Part shown: in pieces, positions 17,981 to 26,845 of the stretch
Layout: every line of letters begins with the position of its first letter
How positions within the stretch are numbered: the stretch's first letter is position 1
From: a virus
Direction: 5' to 3' (one strand)
Length of the DNA stretch: 32,054 nucleotides
Virus record (IMG/VR): IMGVR_UViG_3300030118_007170
Location: 6,828 to 38,881 of that record
Made by a program: the position numbers and the translations under genes
Notes under the pieces: model-generated
Databases searched by the model: none
Seen by the model: the letters and a program-made list of their open reading frames with translations, nothing else
What the model was told of the DNA's origin: nothing

Positions 17981-20900
17981 GTTTTAAATGCATACATATA
18001 TCAGATGTTCATTTTAGAGGTCTATCGAGACATGATGAATATAAAGTTGTTTTTGAAAGACTTTTTTTAAAAGCTAAAAGCCTTAATCCAAATATAATAT
18101 TTATTGGTGGAGACATAGTACATTCAAAAACACAAGGAATAAGTCCAGAGCTTATTGATATTTTAACTTGGTGGTTTAATTCACTAGCAGAAATTGCACC
18201 TACACATGTAATATTAGGAAATCATGACGGATTAATTCTTAATGAAAATAGACAAGATGCAATTACTCCTATTATAAACGCAATAGACAATAAAAATATA
18301 TTTCTTTATAAAAAAAGCGGAACATATTGTACTGGGATAGAAGGATTTAACTGGTGTGTATTTTCTTGTTTTGATGAAGAAAACTGGAAAAACGTAAAAC
18401 CTGTAAAAAACGAAATAAATATAGCATGTTTTCATGGCGGTGTTTTAGGATCTTTAACAGATAGCGATTGGGATATAAGTGGAGAAGTATCTTTAAGTTT
18501 TTTTAATGGATATGATTTTGGATTCTTAGGTGATATACATAAATTACAATATCTTGACGATGAAAAAAGAATTGCATATCCAGGATCAACAATACAACAA
18601 AACTATGGTGAAAACATAGAAAAAGGATTCTTGTTCTGGGAAATTAATAGTAAATATGACTACACTTCTGAGTTTTTTAGTATTGATAATCCTCATCCTC
18701 ATGTGACTATAGAGTGGAAAAATAATGTTAAAAGTACTATATCTTCTTTAAAAGACTTGCAAGAAAACTCAAAAGTAAGAGTAAGATATAAAGACAATAT
18801 TTCTCAGGCTGAAATAAAACTTATACATGACTTTTTAAAAGAAGAAAAAAATGCTAAAGAAATAGTTTATCAAAACAACGGTATTAAAAACAATACAAAA
18901 GAAGATAAAATAGTTAAAGAAACAAAAATAGATATCAAGTCTGATAGTGATAGAATTAAAATATTAAAAGAATATTTCAGTGAAGAAGATGATAAACTAT
19001 TAAATGAAGTAAACAATTTATATAAAATAAACTTAGATAAAGTATCAAAAGATTATTCAGTATATAATAGCAATGACTGGTCTTTGAAGTCGTTAGAATT
19101 TAGTAACACATTTGGATATGGAAAAAATAATCTTATTAATTTTGATAATCTAGATGGAATTGTTGGTATATTTGGTAATAATAGATGCGGAAAATCATCA
19201 ATTCCTGGAACTTTAATGTATGGATTATTTAATACTACAGATAGAGGTCCTATAAAAAACCAGTACATAGTAAATACAAGAAAAGGTTCATGTCAAGCAA
19301 AGATCAACTTTACAACTTCAGGTAAAGAGTTTGAAATATTAAGAGAAACTACTAAAAAATCAAGTAAAACTAATAAAATAACAACTTCTACAAGTCTTAA
19401 GCTTACAAACAATTCAGGCGAAGAACTTATAAATAAGTCTGAAGAACAAAGAAGAGAAACAGAAAAAGTACTAAGAAGTATTATTGGATCTCATGAGGAA
19501 TTTTTATGTACTACTTTTGCATCTCAAGGAGAAATGAACTCTTTTATTAAAGAAAAGACTACAGCTAGAAAAAAAATTCTTTCAAAATTTTTAAATCTAG
19601 AAATTTATGAAGAGCTTCATAAGCTATCTAGAGATGAATATACTGTAATGAAAAGCAAGCTTAAAGAGTTTAATGAGAAAAACTGGCAAACAATAATTGC
19701 TGATGAAAAGTCTAAAATAGTTAATCTTAAAATAAAAAATGCAGAACTAGAATCAAGCTTAATAGAAATTAGAAATATAGAGATTGAAAAAAGGATTGAC
19801 TTAGAAAAGTTAACTAGTAACTCAAATGATGATCTTATAAGTTGTGAAAAAACAAAGCAAGAAATAAAGTCTATTGAAGATAAAATAGCAAATTTTGAAG
19901 ATATTTTAGAAAATAAATCAAAAAAGCTAGAAGAAAATAAAGAAAAGTCTAGCAAAATAAAAAAGTTTAAGTCAACATTTCCTCTTAAGAAGTTAGAACA
20001 AGACAAAGAAAGAATTGACATTCTTAGTAAAAAGCTAGTTGACTTAAAAAATCAGTTAGGTAATACAAAAACTACACAAAATCGAGCAAAAAATCAGATA
20101 AAGATTTTAAATGAAGTTCCATGTGGTGACAAGTTTAAATCTTGTAAGTTTATTAAGGATGCTCATAGTTCTAAAGACTCATTAAAGGAGTTGGTAGAAA
20201 TTTCAAAAACACTTGAATCTTCTATATTTGAAGTTAAAGAAGTTATAGCTAACTTAGATAAAGTTAAAATAGAGTCTAACTTAAAAAAGTACAATGAAGT
20301 TTTAAATAAAGAATACAAGCTTAAAGTTGACAAGTCTAGTTTAGAATCTGAAATAATAAACATTAAAGAAAAGATAAAAGAAAGCAAGCTTTTACATAAA
20401 GATAAAAATATTTTACTAGAGTCTCTTGTAAATAGTGACAATGATGGTTTGATTAAGAATATTGAGAAGTTAAAAACAGAGTTAAAAGAAGTATCTAAAA
20501 ATATAAATAATTGTGAGATACAAAAACAAGAAAACTTAAGAAGTATCTTCAGACTAGAAAGCAGTATAGAAAATTTAGCTAGTGAAGAAAAAAATTATGA
20601 AGATTTAATTGCAAAATGGCAAATATTTGATTCTTTTACAAAGTCACTTTCTAAAAAAGATGGAATTCCAACAATGTTAATAAATTCTTCTTTGCCTAAA
20701 ATTAACAAAGAAATAAAAAATATTTTAAGTGGAGTTTGCAACTTTGATATAGAACTTGTTGATGAAAGTAATGGTAACTTAAACATCTATATTGATTATG
20801 GTGATTCAAAAAGAATAATAGAGTGCTGTAGTGGAATGGAAAAAATGATATCTTCTATTGCAATAAGAGTTGCTTTAATAAATGTTTCAAATTTACCAAA

Positions 20901-21102
20901 GTCTGATATTTTTATTATTGATGAAGGTTTTGGTTCTTTGGATAGCACGAATATAGAAGCTTGTGGTAGACTATTAAAAAGCTTAAAAAAGTACTTTAAA
21001 ACAATTATGATAATATCACATATAGATTCTATAAAAGATATAGTAGATAAAAATCTTGAGATTATTTTAAAAGGTAAAGACTCGCATGTCAGATTTGAGT
21101 AA
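17977..21102 (+). CDS. Fused SbcD/Mre11 nuclease and SbcC/Rad50 ATPase (gp47-gp46 fusion)
   Basis: One uninterrupted chain of 1041 residues holds both subunits of the recombination nuclease. Residues 1 to about 300 are the Mre11/SbcD phosphoesterase: D10/H12 (SDVHF), D46 (GGDIVH), N82-H83-D84 (GNHDG), H153 (CFHGG) and H188 (LGDIHK). After a charged linker the Rad50/SbcC ATPase begins: Walker A GNNRCGKSS (400-408), Q-loop Q517, a long Lys/Glu coiled coil, a Cys pair C716/C723 at the hook position, signature SGMEK (952-956), Walker B IIIDEGFGSLD (D982/E983) and His switch H1015. T4 encodes these as separate neighbouring genes 47 and 46 in the same order. Its role is end resection and recombination-dependent replication, perhaps also host DNA degradation. 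No frameshift is needed to read through. Confidence 0.92.
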   Translation: MSFKCIHISDVHFRGLSRHDEYKVVFERLFLKAKSLNPNIIFIGGDIVHSKTQGISPELIDILTWWFNSLAEIAPTHVILGNHDGLILNENRQDAITPIINAIDNKNIFLYKKSGTYCTGIEGFNWCVFSCFDEENWKNVKPVKNEINIACFHGGVLGSLTDSDWDISGEVSLSFFNGYDFGFLGDIHKLQYLDDEKRIAYPGSTIQQNYGENIEKGFLFWEINSKYDYTSEFFSIDNPHPHVTIEWKNNVKSTISSLKDLQENSKVRVRYKDNISQAEIKLIHDFLKEEKNAKEIVYQNNGIKNNTKEDKIVKETKIDIKSDSDRIKILKEYFSEEDDKLLNEVNNLYKINLDKVSKDYSVYNSNDWSLKSLEFSNTFGYGKNNLINFDNLDGIVGIFGNNRCGKSSIPGTLMYGLFNTTDRGPIKNQYIVNTRKGSCQAKINFTTSGKEFEILRETTKKSSKTNKITTSTSLKLTNNSGEELINKSEEQRRETEKVLRSIIGSHEEFLCTTFASQGEMNSFIKEKTTARKKILSKFLNLEIYEELHKLSRDEYTVMKSKLKEFNEKNWQTIIADEKSKIVNLKIKNAELESSLIEIRNIEIEKRIDLEKLTSNSNDDLISCEKTKQEIKSIEDKIANFEDILENKSKKLEENKEKSSKIKKFKSTFPLKKLEQDKERIDILSKKLVDLKNQLGNTKTTQNRAKNQIKILNEVPCGDKFKSCKFIKDAHSSKDSLKELVEISKTLESSIFEVKEVIANLDKVKIESNLKKYNEVLNKEYKLKVDKSSLESEIINIKEKIKESKLLHKDKNILLESLVNSDNDGLIKNIEKLKTELKEVSKNINNCEIQKQENLRSIFRLESSIENLASEEKNYEDLIAKWQIFDSFTKSLSKKDGIPTMLINSSLPKINKEIKNILSGVCNFDIELVDESNGNLNIYIDYGDSKRIIECCSGMEKMISSIAIRVALINVSNLPKSDIFIIDEGFGSLDSTNIEACGRLLKSLKKYFKTIMIISHIDSIKDIVDKNLEIILKGKDSHVRFE

Positions 21103-21343
21103 AAAAGAATTATGGAGAAAAATTGACAGCACTAATGAAGAGTTTGTCAAAAAAAACATTAGATTTGTTAGAGAGATTAATGATATTCCACTTTCTCTTG
21201 ATTGTCCTATATGTAAAAAGTTAATAAGCTGTATTGAAGACGTTGAGTTTATGAAAAAAGAAAACTGTTGTGAAGAATGTCATATAGTTTATTATTATAG
21301 TAACAAAGAAAAATGGGAAAATGGCTGGAGACCAAATAAGTAG
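21086..21343 (+). CDS. Small zinc-ribbon protein (85 aa)
   Basis: Four cysteines in two pairs, C40-x2-C43 (CPIC) and C62-x2-C65 (CEEC, with an extra C61), would hold one zinc ion. The N-terminal 35 residues are charged and probably helical, and the protein ends in KWENGWRPNK. From memory, small phage proteins ending in a W-x-x-GWRP motif are common, but their function is not known to me. The gene begins inside the SbcDC fusion gene (17-base overlap in another frame), so it is coupled to it and may assist DNA metabolism or transcription. A DNA- or polymerase-binding role is possible but not shown. Confidence 0.75.
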   Translation: MSDLSKKELWRKIDSTNEEFVKKNIRFVREINDIPLSLDCPICKKLISCIEDVEFMKKENCCEECHIVYYYSNKEKWENGWRPNK

Positions 21344-21388
21344 CTTAATAGATAATTATTAATATTAATTGAAAGGTTTGCGAATAAA
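21344..21388 (+). promoter_or_regulatory. 45-base AT-rich leader before packaging genes
   Basis: The gap between the repair cassette and the packaging genes contains ATTAATATTAATT at 21358-21370, with a 10-base palindrome TTAATATTAA inside it. Then comes the ribosome site GAAAGG (21371-21376), 12 bases before ATG 21389. A similar ATTAATAT string occurs before the scaffold and capsid genes. It may be a phage promoter; in DNA this AT-rich, chance occurrence is quite possible. Confidence 0.3.
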
Positions 21389-21760
21389 ATGGAATATGAT
21401 CTAATACAAAACTTAGGTAATTGTCTAGACAATGTTTATAATAATTATTCAGAGTCACATGATAGAAGAACAGTTGCATCTATAAGAGATGATATGCTTT
21501 GTATTGAGTATAGAACAATATTAAGAGCTGCTAAAGATGTAGAACTCCAGCGACAAATAGATATGCTTAAGTCTGAAACAATGCAAATGATCAAATCTAG
21601 ATTAAAACTAATAAAAGATGATTTTAAAGAATCAGCTGGTAGGTCACTTAGGACAAAAAAAGAAACCGAACATGATTCGATGGAAACATTAACAGTTTCA
21701 GCTTATAATCCTATTAGAACTATTAAGTATAAGTTTGTAGTTTGTTATAAGGTTTCATAA
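21389..21760 (+). CDS. Unknown 123 aa protein in the small-terminase position
   Basis: The first 85 residues are charged and look helical (SIRDDML, EYRTILRAAKDVELQRQIDML and a Lys/Glu-rich continuation). The last 40 look like beta strands (TLTVSAYNP, TIKYKFVVCYKV). No helix-turn-helix or enzyme motif is clear. It lies immediately upstream of the terminase large subunit and overlaps its start by one base (TAATG), where T4-like phages place gp16, the small terminase. That position makes it a candidate small terminase, but at 123 aa it is shorter than T4 gp16 (164 aa) and the sequence itself does not confirm the role. It could instead be another conserved packaging-region protein. Confidence 0.65.
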   Translation: MEYDLIQNLGNCLDNVYNNYSESHDRRTVASIRDDMLCIEYRTILRAAKDVELQRQIDMLKSETMQMIKSRLKLIKDDFKESAGRSLRTKKETEHDSMETLTVSAYNPIRTIKYKFVVCYKVS

Positions 21761-23388
21761 TGTCAAAAAAGCTTTCCAAGCAAAACCAAATAAATGAAAT
21801 AATAAAGTGTGGAAAAGATCCTGTATACTTTATGAACAAGTATTTAAAAATACAACATCCTATAAAAGGATTAATACCATTTAATACTTTTGACTTTCAA
21901 GATGATTGCGTTAAAGATTTTAATGATTATAGATTTAATATTGTATTAAAATCAAGGCAGTTAGGTTTATCAACACTAGCAGCAGCATATTCTGTTTGGC
22001 AAGCTATTTTTTATAAAGAAAAGAATATATTGATAATTGCTACAAAATTAGCTGTTGCGCAAAACTTTATTAGAAAAGTTAAAACTTATATAAAAAGCAT
22101 GCCTAATTGGCTTTTAGTTCCTACAATAACAGCTAATAACAAGCAACAAGTTGAGTTTTCAAATGGCTCTCAAATAAAAGCAGTACCAACATCTGAAGAT
22201 GCAGGTAGATCTGAAGCCTTGTCTTTGCTAATTGTAGATGAGGCAGCTTTTGTAAGAAACTTTGATGAATTATGGATGGGTTTATATCCAACTTTATCTA
22301 CAGGTGGACGAGCTATTATATTATCTACTCCAAATGGTGTAGGTGGACAATATCATGAGCTTTATACAAAAGCTGAAAGAAAAGAAAACAAGTTTAATCC
22401 TATAAAACTTATGTGGGATGTTCATCCTGAAAGAGGCGATGAGTGGTTTGAAAAAGAAACCAAAAACATGTCTAAAAAGCAAATATCACAAGAGTTATTA
22501 TGTGACTTTGCATCTTCAGGAGATACGTTTTTAAATCAAGAAACACTTGAAAAACTTAGAATACTAACTAAAAGCCCCATAGAAAAAAGCGGACCTGAAA
22601 TGAATGTTTGGTATTGGGATTACCCTATAGAAGGAAATAACTATGTAGCTTCTGCTGACGTTTCTAGAGGTGATAGTGGTGACTACTCAACATTTCATAT
22701 AATAAATGTTAATGATATGTCTGTATCTGTAGAATTTAAAGGTAAGATACCACCTGATAATTTTGCATCTCTACTTTATGATGTAGCTAGAAGATATAAT
22801 AAAGCACTTATATGTCCAGAAAATAATGCATATGGATATACAGTTCTATCAAAACTAGGTGATTTAGGTTACGACAATATATACTTCTCTTCAGAAAGAG
22901 AAAAATATAAGTTTCTTTATAGTGATGAAGGCAGTATAGGCAAGGCTGGATTTAATACTAATAAAGAAAGCAGAGAAAAGATTTTAGCAAACTTTGAAGA
23001 ATCATTAAGAAACGGTAGAATAAAAACAAAGTCTATAAGATTAGTATCAGAGCTAAAAACATTTGTTTGGAATGGTAAAAAAGTTGGTGCAATGAAAGGA
23101 TATAATGATGACCTTATTATGTCTTTAGCAATTGGCTGTTGGCTTTCTGATAGTAATAGTGATACATATAATACAATGCAAATTCAATATGCAGATGCTT
23201 TATTGAAAGGTATGCAAGTAAATAATACTGATATTAAGAAAACAAATATGTCTCCTTTCTATAATAGTAAAGAGATAATGGTAAATCCTTTTATTCCTGT
23301 TTATATGGGAGAAAATAGATTTGCTAATAGCAAAGAGTCAACAAAAAAAAATCCTTTGGGTGACTTAAGTTGGTTAATAGGAAAGTAA
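21760..23388 (+). CDS. terL: Terminase large subunit, gp17-like
   Basis: This is the packaging motor and headful nuclease. The ATPase half has a variant Walker A, K64-SRQLGLS-T72, and Walker B LLIVDEAAF with D160/E161. The nuclease half has D300 in SADVSRGDSGD, E354 in CPENNAYG, and D450/D451 in YNDDLIMS, the usual RNase H-like acidic set. The length of 542 aa is a little under T4 gp17 (610 aa). The Walker A lysine is at the start of the loop (KSRQ) instead of the classical GKT place, as known in several phage terminases including lambda gpA. The gene overlaps the upstream one by a base and the portal gene starts immediately after its stop, with AGGAAAG as the portal's ribosome site. Confidence 0.95.
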   Translation: MSKKLSKQNQINEIIKCGKDPVYFMNKYLKIQHPIKGLIPFNTFDFQDDCVKDFNDYRFNIVLKSRQLGLSTLAAAYSVWQAIFYKEKNILIIATKLAVAQNFIRKVKTYIKSMPNWLLVPTITANNKQQVEFSNGSQIKAVPTSEDAGRSEALSLLIVDEAAFVRNFDELWMGLYPTLSTGGRAIILSTPNGVGGQYHELYTKAERKENKFNPIKLMWDVHPERGDEWFEKETKNMSKKQISQELLCDFASSGDTFLNQETLEKLRILTKSPIEKSGPEMNVWYWDYPIEGNNYVASADVSRGDSGDYSTFHIINVNDMSVSVEFKGKIPPDNFASLLYDVARRYNKALICPENNAYGYTVLSKLGDLGYDNIYFSSEREKYKFLYSDEGSIGKAGFNTNKESREKILANFEESLRNGRIKTKSIRLVSELKTFVWNGKKVGAMKGYNDDLIMSLAIGCWLSDSNSDTYNTMQIQYADALLKGMQVNNTDIKKTNMSPFYNSKEIMVNPFIPVYMGENRFANSKESTKKNPLGDLSWLIGK

Positions 23389-25404
23389 ATGGCAGAAAAC
23401 AATAATAATCTATTTAAAAAATTAACAGATTTGTTTAGATCTGGCCCAGTTGTAAGAAGAAGAATTAAAAAGTTCAAAGGTACAACTGCATCTAAATCAT
23501 CATTAGAAGTTTTTAGAAAAGCTCATAGTGATGTTTATAACTCTACTTTAAGTGCATATGGCTCTTATGATAGAATGGCAAGATATTCAGATTTTTCAGA
23601 AATGGAAGCAACTCCAGAAATATCTTCAGCGCTAGACATTTATTCAGAAGAATGCGTTTCACCTGATGCAGAAGGAAATGTACTTCACATATATTCTGAA
23701 AATAGAATGATTAAAAAACTACTAAGTGAACTATTTTATGATGTTCTAAATGTAGATTTTAATATGGTTATGTGGGTAAGAAATCTTTGTAAGTATGGTG
23801 ACTTTTTTCTATTCAATGATATTCATCCTGAATACGGTGTAATTAATGCATTTCCTATTCCTATAGCAGAAATTGAAAGAGAAGAAGGATTTGATAAAGA
23901 TGATCCAGGTGCTGTTAGATTTAGATGGGTAACACAAGGCAACAGAGTTTTAGAAAATTGGCAAGTTTCACACTTTAGACTTTTAGGAAATGATGCATTC
24001 TTGCCTTATGGCGCTTCTGTTCTTGAAGGTGCTAGAAGAGTATGGCGCCAATTAATTCTTATTGAAGATGCAATGCTTGTTTATAGAGTAATAAGATCTC
24101 CTGAAAGAAGAGTATTCTATATAGACGTAGGTAATATACCCCCTGAAAATATTGCTGATTATCTAGAACAAGCACAAACTTCTTTAAAACGAAATGCTGT
24201 TGTAGATAAAACAACAGGGCAAGTAGATCTTAGATATAACCCGCTATCAGTAGACGAAGACTACTTCCTACCTGTTCGTGGCGGAGAAAGCGGAACTCGT
24301 ATTGATACATTAGCAGGTGGATCAAATACTACTGCAATAGAAGATGTAGAATACATACAAAAGAAGCTTTTTGCTGCATTAAAGATTCCAAAAGCTTATT
24401 TAGGTTATGATGAAGATATTGGATCAAAAGCTACTTTAGCTCAAGAAGATGTAAGATTTAGTAGGACCATCCAAAGAATACAAAAAACAATCATCTCAGA
24501 GCTAAATAAGCTTGCAATGATACATTTATATACATGCGGATACACAGATGAAGATCTGTTAAACTTTGATTTAAAACTAAGTAATCCATCAAGTATTGCA
24601 CAACAACAAAAACTGGAATTAATTAGGACTAAATTCGAAATAGCATCTTCAGCTCCTGAATCTATTGTTGATAGAGAATGGGTTAGAAAGCATATTCTAG
24701 ATCTTAATGATGATGAAATTGCTAGAATAGAAAAAGGAAAGATAGCTGATAAATTATCAGATATGGAACTTGAAGGTGTTCAACTAGAATCTCAAGATGC
24801 ATTTAGCTTTGGAGATGAAGGTGAAGAATCTGGCGGAGATGAAGGTGGAGCAGGTTTAGGAGGTGGAGCTGAACCAGAACCAGCAGGAGATGAAGGAGGA
24901 GGAGGTGGTCTAGAAGGTTTATTCTCTGGTGATATGAAAAGTGGAAAAATAATGTCTGAAGAAGATTTTCAAGAAATAGATGAACTTTTAGAAGAAGACG
25001 ACGAAGTATCTGATGAAGCAAAAAAAGTAATCGACAATAAAGGCGCAAACGTAACACAAGAAGCTGGTAATAAAAAAGGATCAAAAAGAGGTAGCTATAG
25101 AAAAAAACAAAATAGTGAAAATAAGCTTATTAAAGATATAGACCCAAATTCAGGAGCGACAAAACTACCAGATACTATTGTAACTGCTAGAGATTTAAGT
25201 GCAAGCTTATCAGATGGTATTATGCCTCAAAGTCCGATTGTTGATAATTTTATAGATAAACAACTAAGTAATAGAATGAGTAAATCACTTGATAGCATGG
25301 GTAGAAAGTTAAATATACAAAACAAAAAAGGTATGTTGACAGAAGGTCTTGATGATTGCGATATACTTATAGATGATGAAGATTATAGCGAAGAGGAAAA
25401 ATAA
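23389..25404 (+). CDS. Portal protein, gp20-like, with Gly/Glu-rich C-terminal extension
   Basis: T4 gp20-type motifs are clear: the start region with SDFSEMEATPEISSALDIY, then RSPERRVFYIDVGNIPP (about 236-252), then NPLSVDEDYFLP (from 284) and GTRIDTLAGG, followed by IPKAYLGYDED. This protein forms the dodecameric ring at the capsid vertex through which DNA enters and to which terminase docks. At 671 aa it exceeds T4 gp20 (524 aa) because of a C-terminal extension. Residues about 476-512 are a Gly/Glu/Ala tract, followed by a charged tail ending in LTEG (650-653) and an acidic end. LTE is a possible prohead protease site. The position directly after the terminase is the expected one. Confidence 0.95.
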   Translation: MAENNNNLFKKLTDLFRSGPVVRRRIKKFKGTTASKSSLEVFRKAHSDVYNSTLSAYGSYDRMARYSDFSEMEATPEISSALDIYSEECVSPDAEGNVLHIYSENRMIKKLLSELFYDVLNVDFNMVMWVRNLCKYGDFFLFNDIHPEYGVINAFPIPIAEIEREEGFDKDDPGAVRFRWVTQGNRVLENWQVSHFRLLGNDAFLPYGASVLEGARRVWRQLILIEDAMLVYRVIRSPERRVFYIDVGNIPPENIADYLEQAQTSLKRNAVVDKTTGQVDLRYNPLSVDEDYFLPVRGGESGTRIDTLAGGSNTTAIEDVEYIQKKLFAALKIPKAYLGYDEDIGSKATLAQEDVRFSRTIQRIQKTIISELNKLAMIHLYTCGYTDEDLLNFDLKLSNPSSIAQQQKLELIRTKFEIASSAPESIVDREWVRKHILDLNDDEIARIEKGKIADKLSDMELEGVQLESQDAFSFGDEGEESGGDEGGAGLGGGAEPEPAGDEGGGGGLEGLFSGDMKSGKIMSEEDFQEIDELLEEDDEVSDEAKKVIDNKGANVTQEAGNKKGSKRGSYRKKQNSENKLIKDIDPNSGATKLPDTIVTARDLSASLSDGIMPQSPIVDNFIDKQLSNRMSKSLDSMGRKLNIQNKKGMLTEGLDDCDILIDDEDYSEEEK

Positions 25405-26238
25405 ATGGCTAAGGTTCATAACAAAAAAAGAAATATCGGCATTATTTATGAACAAATGATTAAATTTATTTGTAGCCGAATGCTAGAAAATGATAAAGAA
25501 ACAGCACAAAAAGGTGTAGAAATAATCAAAGAAAAGTTTAAAAAAGGTACTCAACTAAATAAAGAGTACACTCTTTTTAAAGCTCTGGCTACAACAAAAA
25601 ACACTACAGATAACTTAGCTACTTCAATTATAAGTGAAGCTAAAAAAGCATGTAATAATATGTTTGATAGTAAAAAACTAGAAATTGAAAAATCTAAATT
25701 AATTAAAACACTTAATCATACTTTTGGAAAAGGTGTTATCTTTAAAGAAAATGTTGAAAACTATAGAGTTTATGCAACAATACAAACACTACTAAACGAG
25801 TGGAGAAGCGACGAAACATCTTTTGACTTAATGACTGAATATGAAATTAAGCTTCATAATTCTTTAACAGAAAAAGTAGAAATAAATGTTGAAGATAAAA
25901 AAGAAGCTATTAAAGTTGATAGTTTTACGCTTAAAATGATGAACGAAGTGTTTAACAGGAGATACGATTCTGCTTTAAATCAAACTCAAAAAGATCTTCT
26001 TTCCTGCTTTATTAATAATGATAATGAACTTCTAAGAGAAAAGTTTTGCATACTTAAAGAAAATGCAAAATTAAAACTAGATAGTTATATAAAAGAATGC
26101 AATAACAAAATACTTTCAGAGAAGTATAGCATTGTTAAAAGTAATATAGAAAAACTTGAAGTAGATTTTTATAACAAAGAAAATTTGCAAAAGTTTATGA
26201 CTGTATCTAAGCTCTATGAAGAACTTTTAGGAGAATAA
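25405..26238 (+). CDS. Unknown head-module protein (277 aa)
   Basis: The start follows the portal stop directly, with GAGG just upstream. The protein begins MAKVHNKKRNIGIIYEQMIKFI and is almost wholly helical and charged. I recall the N-K-K-R-N-x-G-x-I-Y-E opening from conserved unknown proteins beside portal and protease genes of marine myoviruses; not searched. In T4 this slot holds gp67 and gp68, prohead core proteins, so a core or assembly role is a fair guess from position. It lacks the acidic composition of T4 gp67 and is longer than gp68. No catalytic motif is visible. Its stop is one base before the protease start, and GGAG of the next gene lies in its last codons. Confidence 0.75.
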   Translation: MAKVHNKKRNIGIIYEQMIKFICSRMLENDKETAQKGVEIIKEKFKKGTQLNKEYTLFKALATTKNTTDNLATSIISEAKKACNNMFDSKKLEIEKSKLIKTLNHTFGKGVIFKENVENYRVYATIQTLLNEWRSDETSFDLMTEYEIKLHNSLTEKVEINVEDKKEAIKVDSFTLKMMNEVFNRRYDSALNQTQKDLLSCFINNDNELLREKFCILKENAKLKLDSYIKECNNKILSEKYSIVKSNIEKLEVDFYNKENLQKFMTVSKLYEELLGE

Positions 26239-26239
26239 A

Positions 26240-26845
26240 ATGAATGCAACTGCTAAACTAATAACAGAGTGGACAAACTTTGAGTATGATCCTAAGATTA
26301 TAAAAGAGCAAAGAGAAAAAGGCCAGCCTCTAATCATGAAGGGTATTCTTCAAAAAGCTGAGACTTTAAATCAGAATGGACGTATTTACCCTAAAGTTAT
26401 CCTTGAAAGAGAAATAAGAAATTACCAAAAGTTTATAAAGGAAAACAGAGCTTTGGGTGAATTAGATCATCCTGACTCTTCTGTAGTTGAGTTAAAGAAT
26501 GCATCACACGTTGTAAAAGAAGCTCACATGGAAGGAAACATAGTATATGGAACTGTTGAGATATTAAATACACCTAGCGGTAAAATACTACAAAGCCTTG
26601 TTGAAAGTGGAATAACTTTAGGAATATCATCTAGAGGTGTTGGAAGTACTAGAACACAAGGTGATATGCAAATTGTACAAGATGATTTCCAGCTTATTTG
26701 CTGGGACTTTGTAAGTGAGCCTTCAACTCCAGGTGCTTTTATGATGAAAGAGGGAAGAGAATTTAATCGTCAACAATTAAACGAGATATTTAACAAATCT
26801 GATAGAATAGATAGAATTTTTAATGACATAATGGAGTGGAAATAA
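26240..26845 (+). CDS. Prohead core protease, gp21-like serine protease
   Basis: The fold of the T4 gp21/herpes assemblin-type protease is recognisable: NQNGRIYPKVILEREI (about 45-59), LGELDHP with the catalytic histidine H77, then VYGTVEIL and GITLGISSRGVGS with the nucleophile serine at S130 or S131. The length (201 aa) matches T4 gp21 (about 212 aa). It cleaves scaffold, core and capsid proteins after L/I-x-E during head maturation, and then degrades itself. Candidate sites of that form occur in the scaffold, capsid and several small neighbours. The stop overlaps the next start (TAATG). Confidence 0.93.
   Translation: MNATAKLITEWTNFEYDPKIIKEQREKGQPLIMKGILQKAETLNQNGRIYPKVILEREIRNYQKFIKENRALGELDHPDSSVVELKNASHVVKEAHMEGNIVYGTVEILNTPSGKILQSLVESGITLGISSRGVGSTRTQGDMQIVQDDFQLICWDFVSEPSTPGAFMMKEGREFNRQQLNEIFNKSDRIDRIFNDIMEWK

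Noticed and set aside
19617-20021. 134-codon open frame on the minus strand
   Set aside because: It is antisense to the Lys/Glu coiled coil of the SbcDC fusion, which gives Phe/Leu/Ser-rich antisense frames by chance; no independent evidence.
26836-26844. GTG start for the beta-rich protein after the protease
   Set aside because: ATG at 26845 overlaps the protease stop as TAATG, the same coupling seen at 16483, 21760 and 27267.
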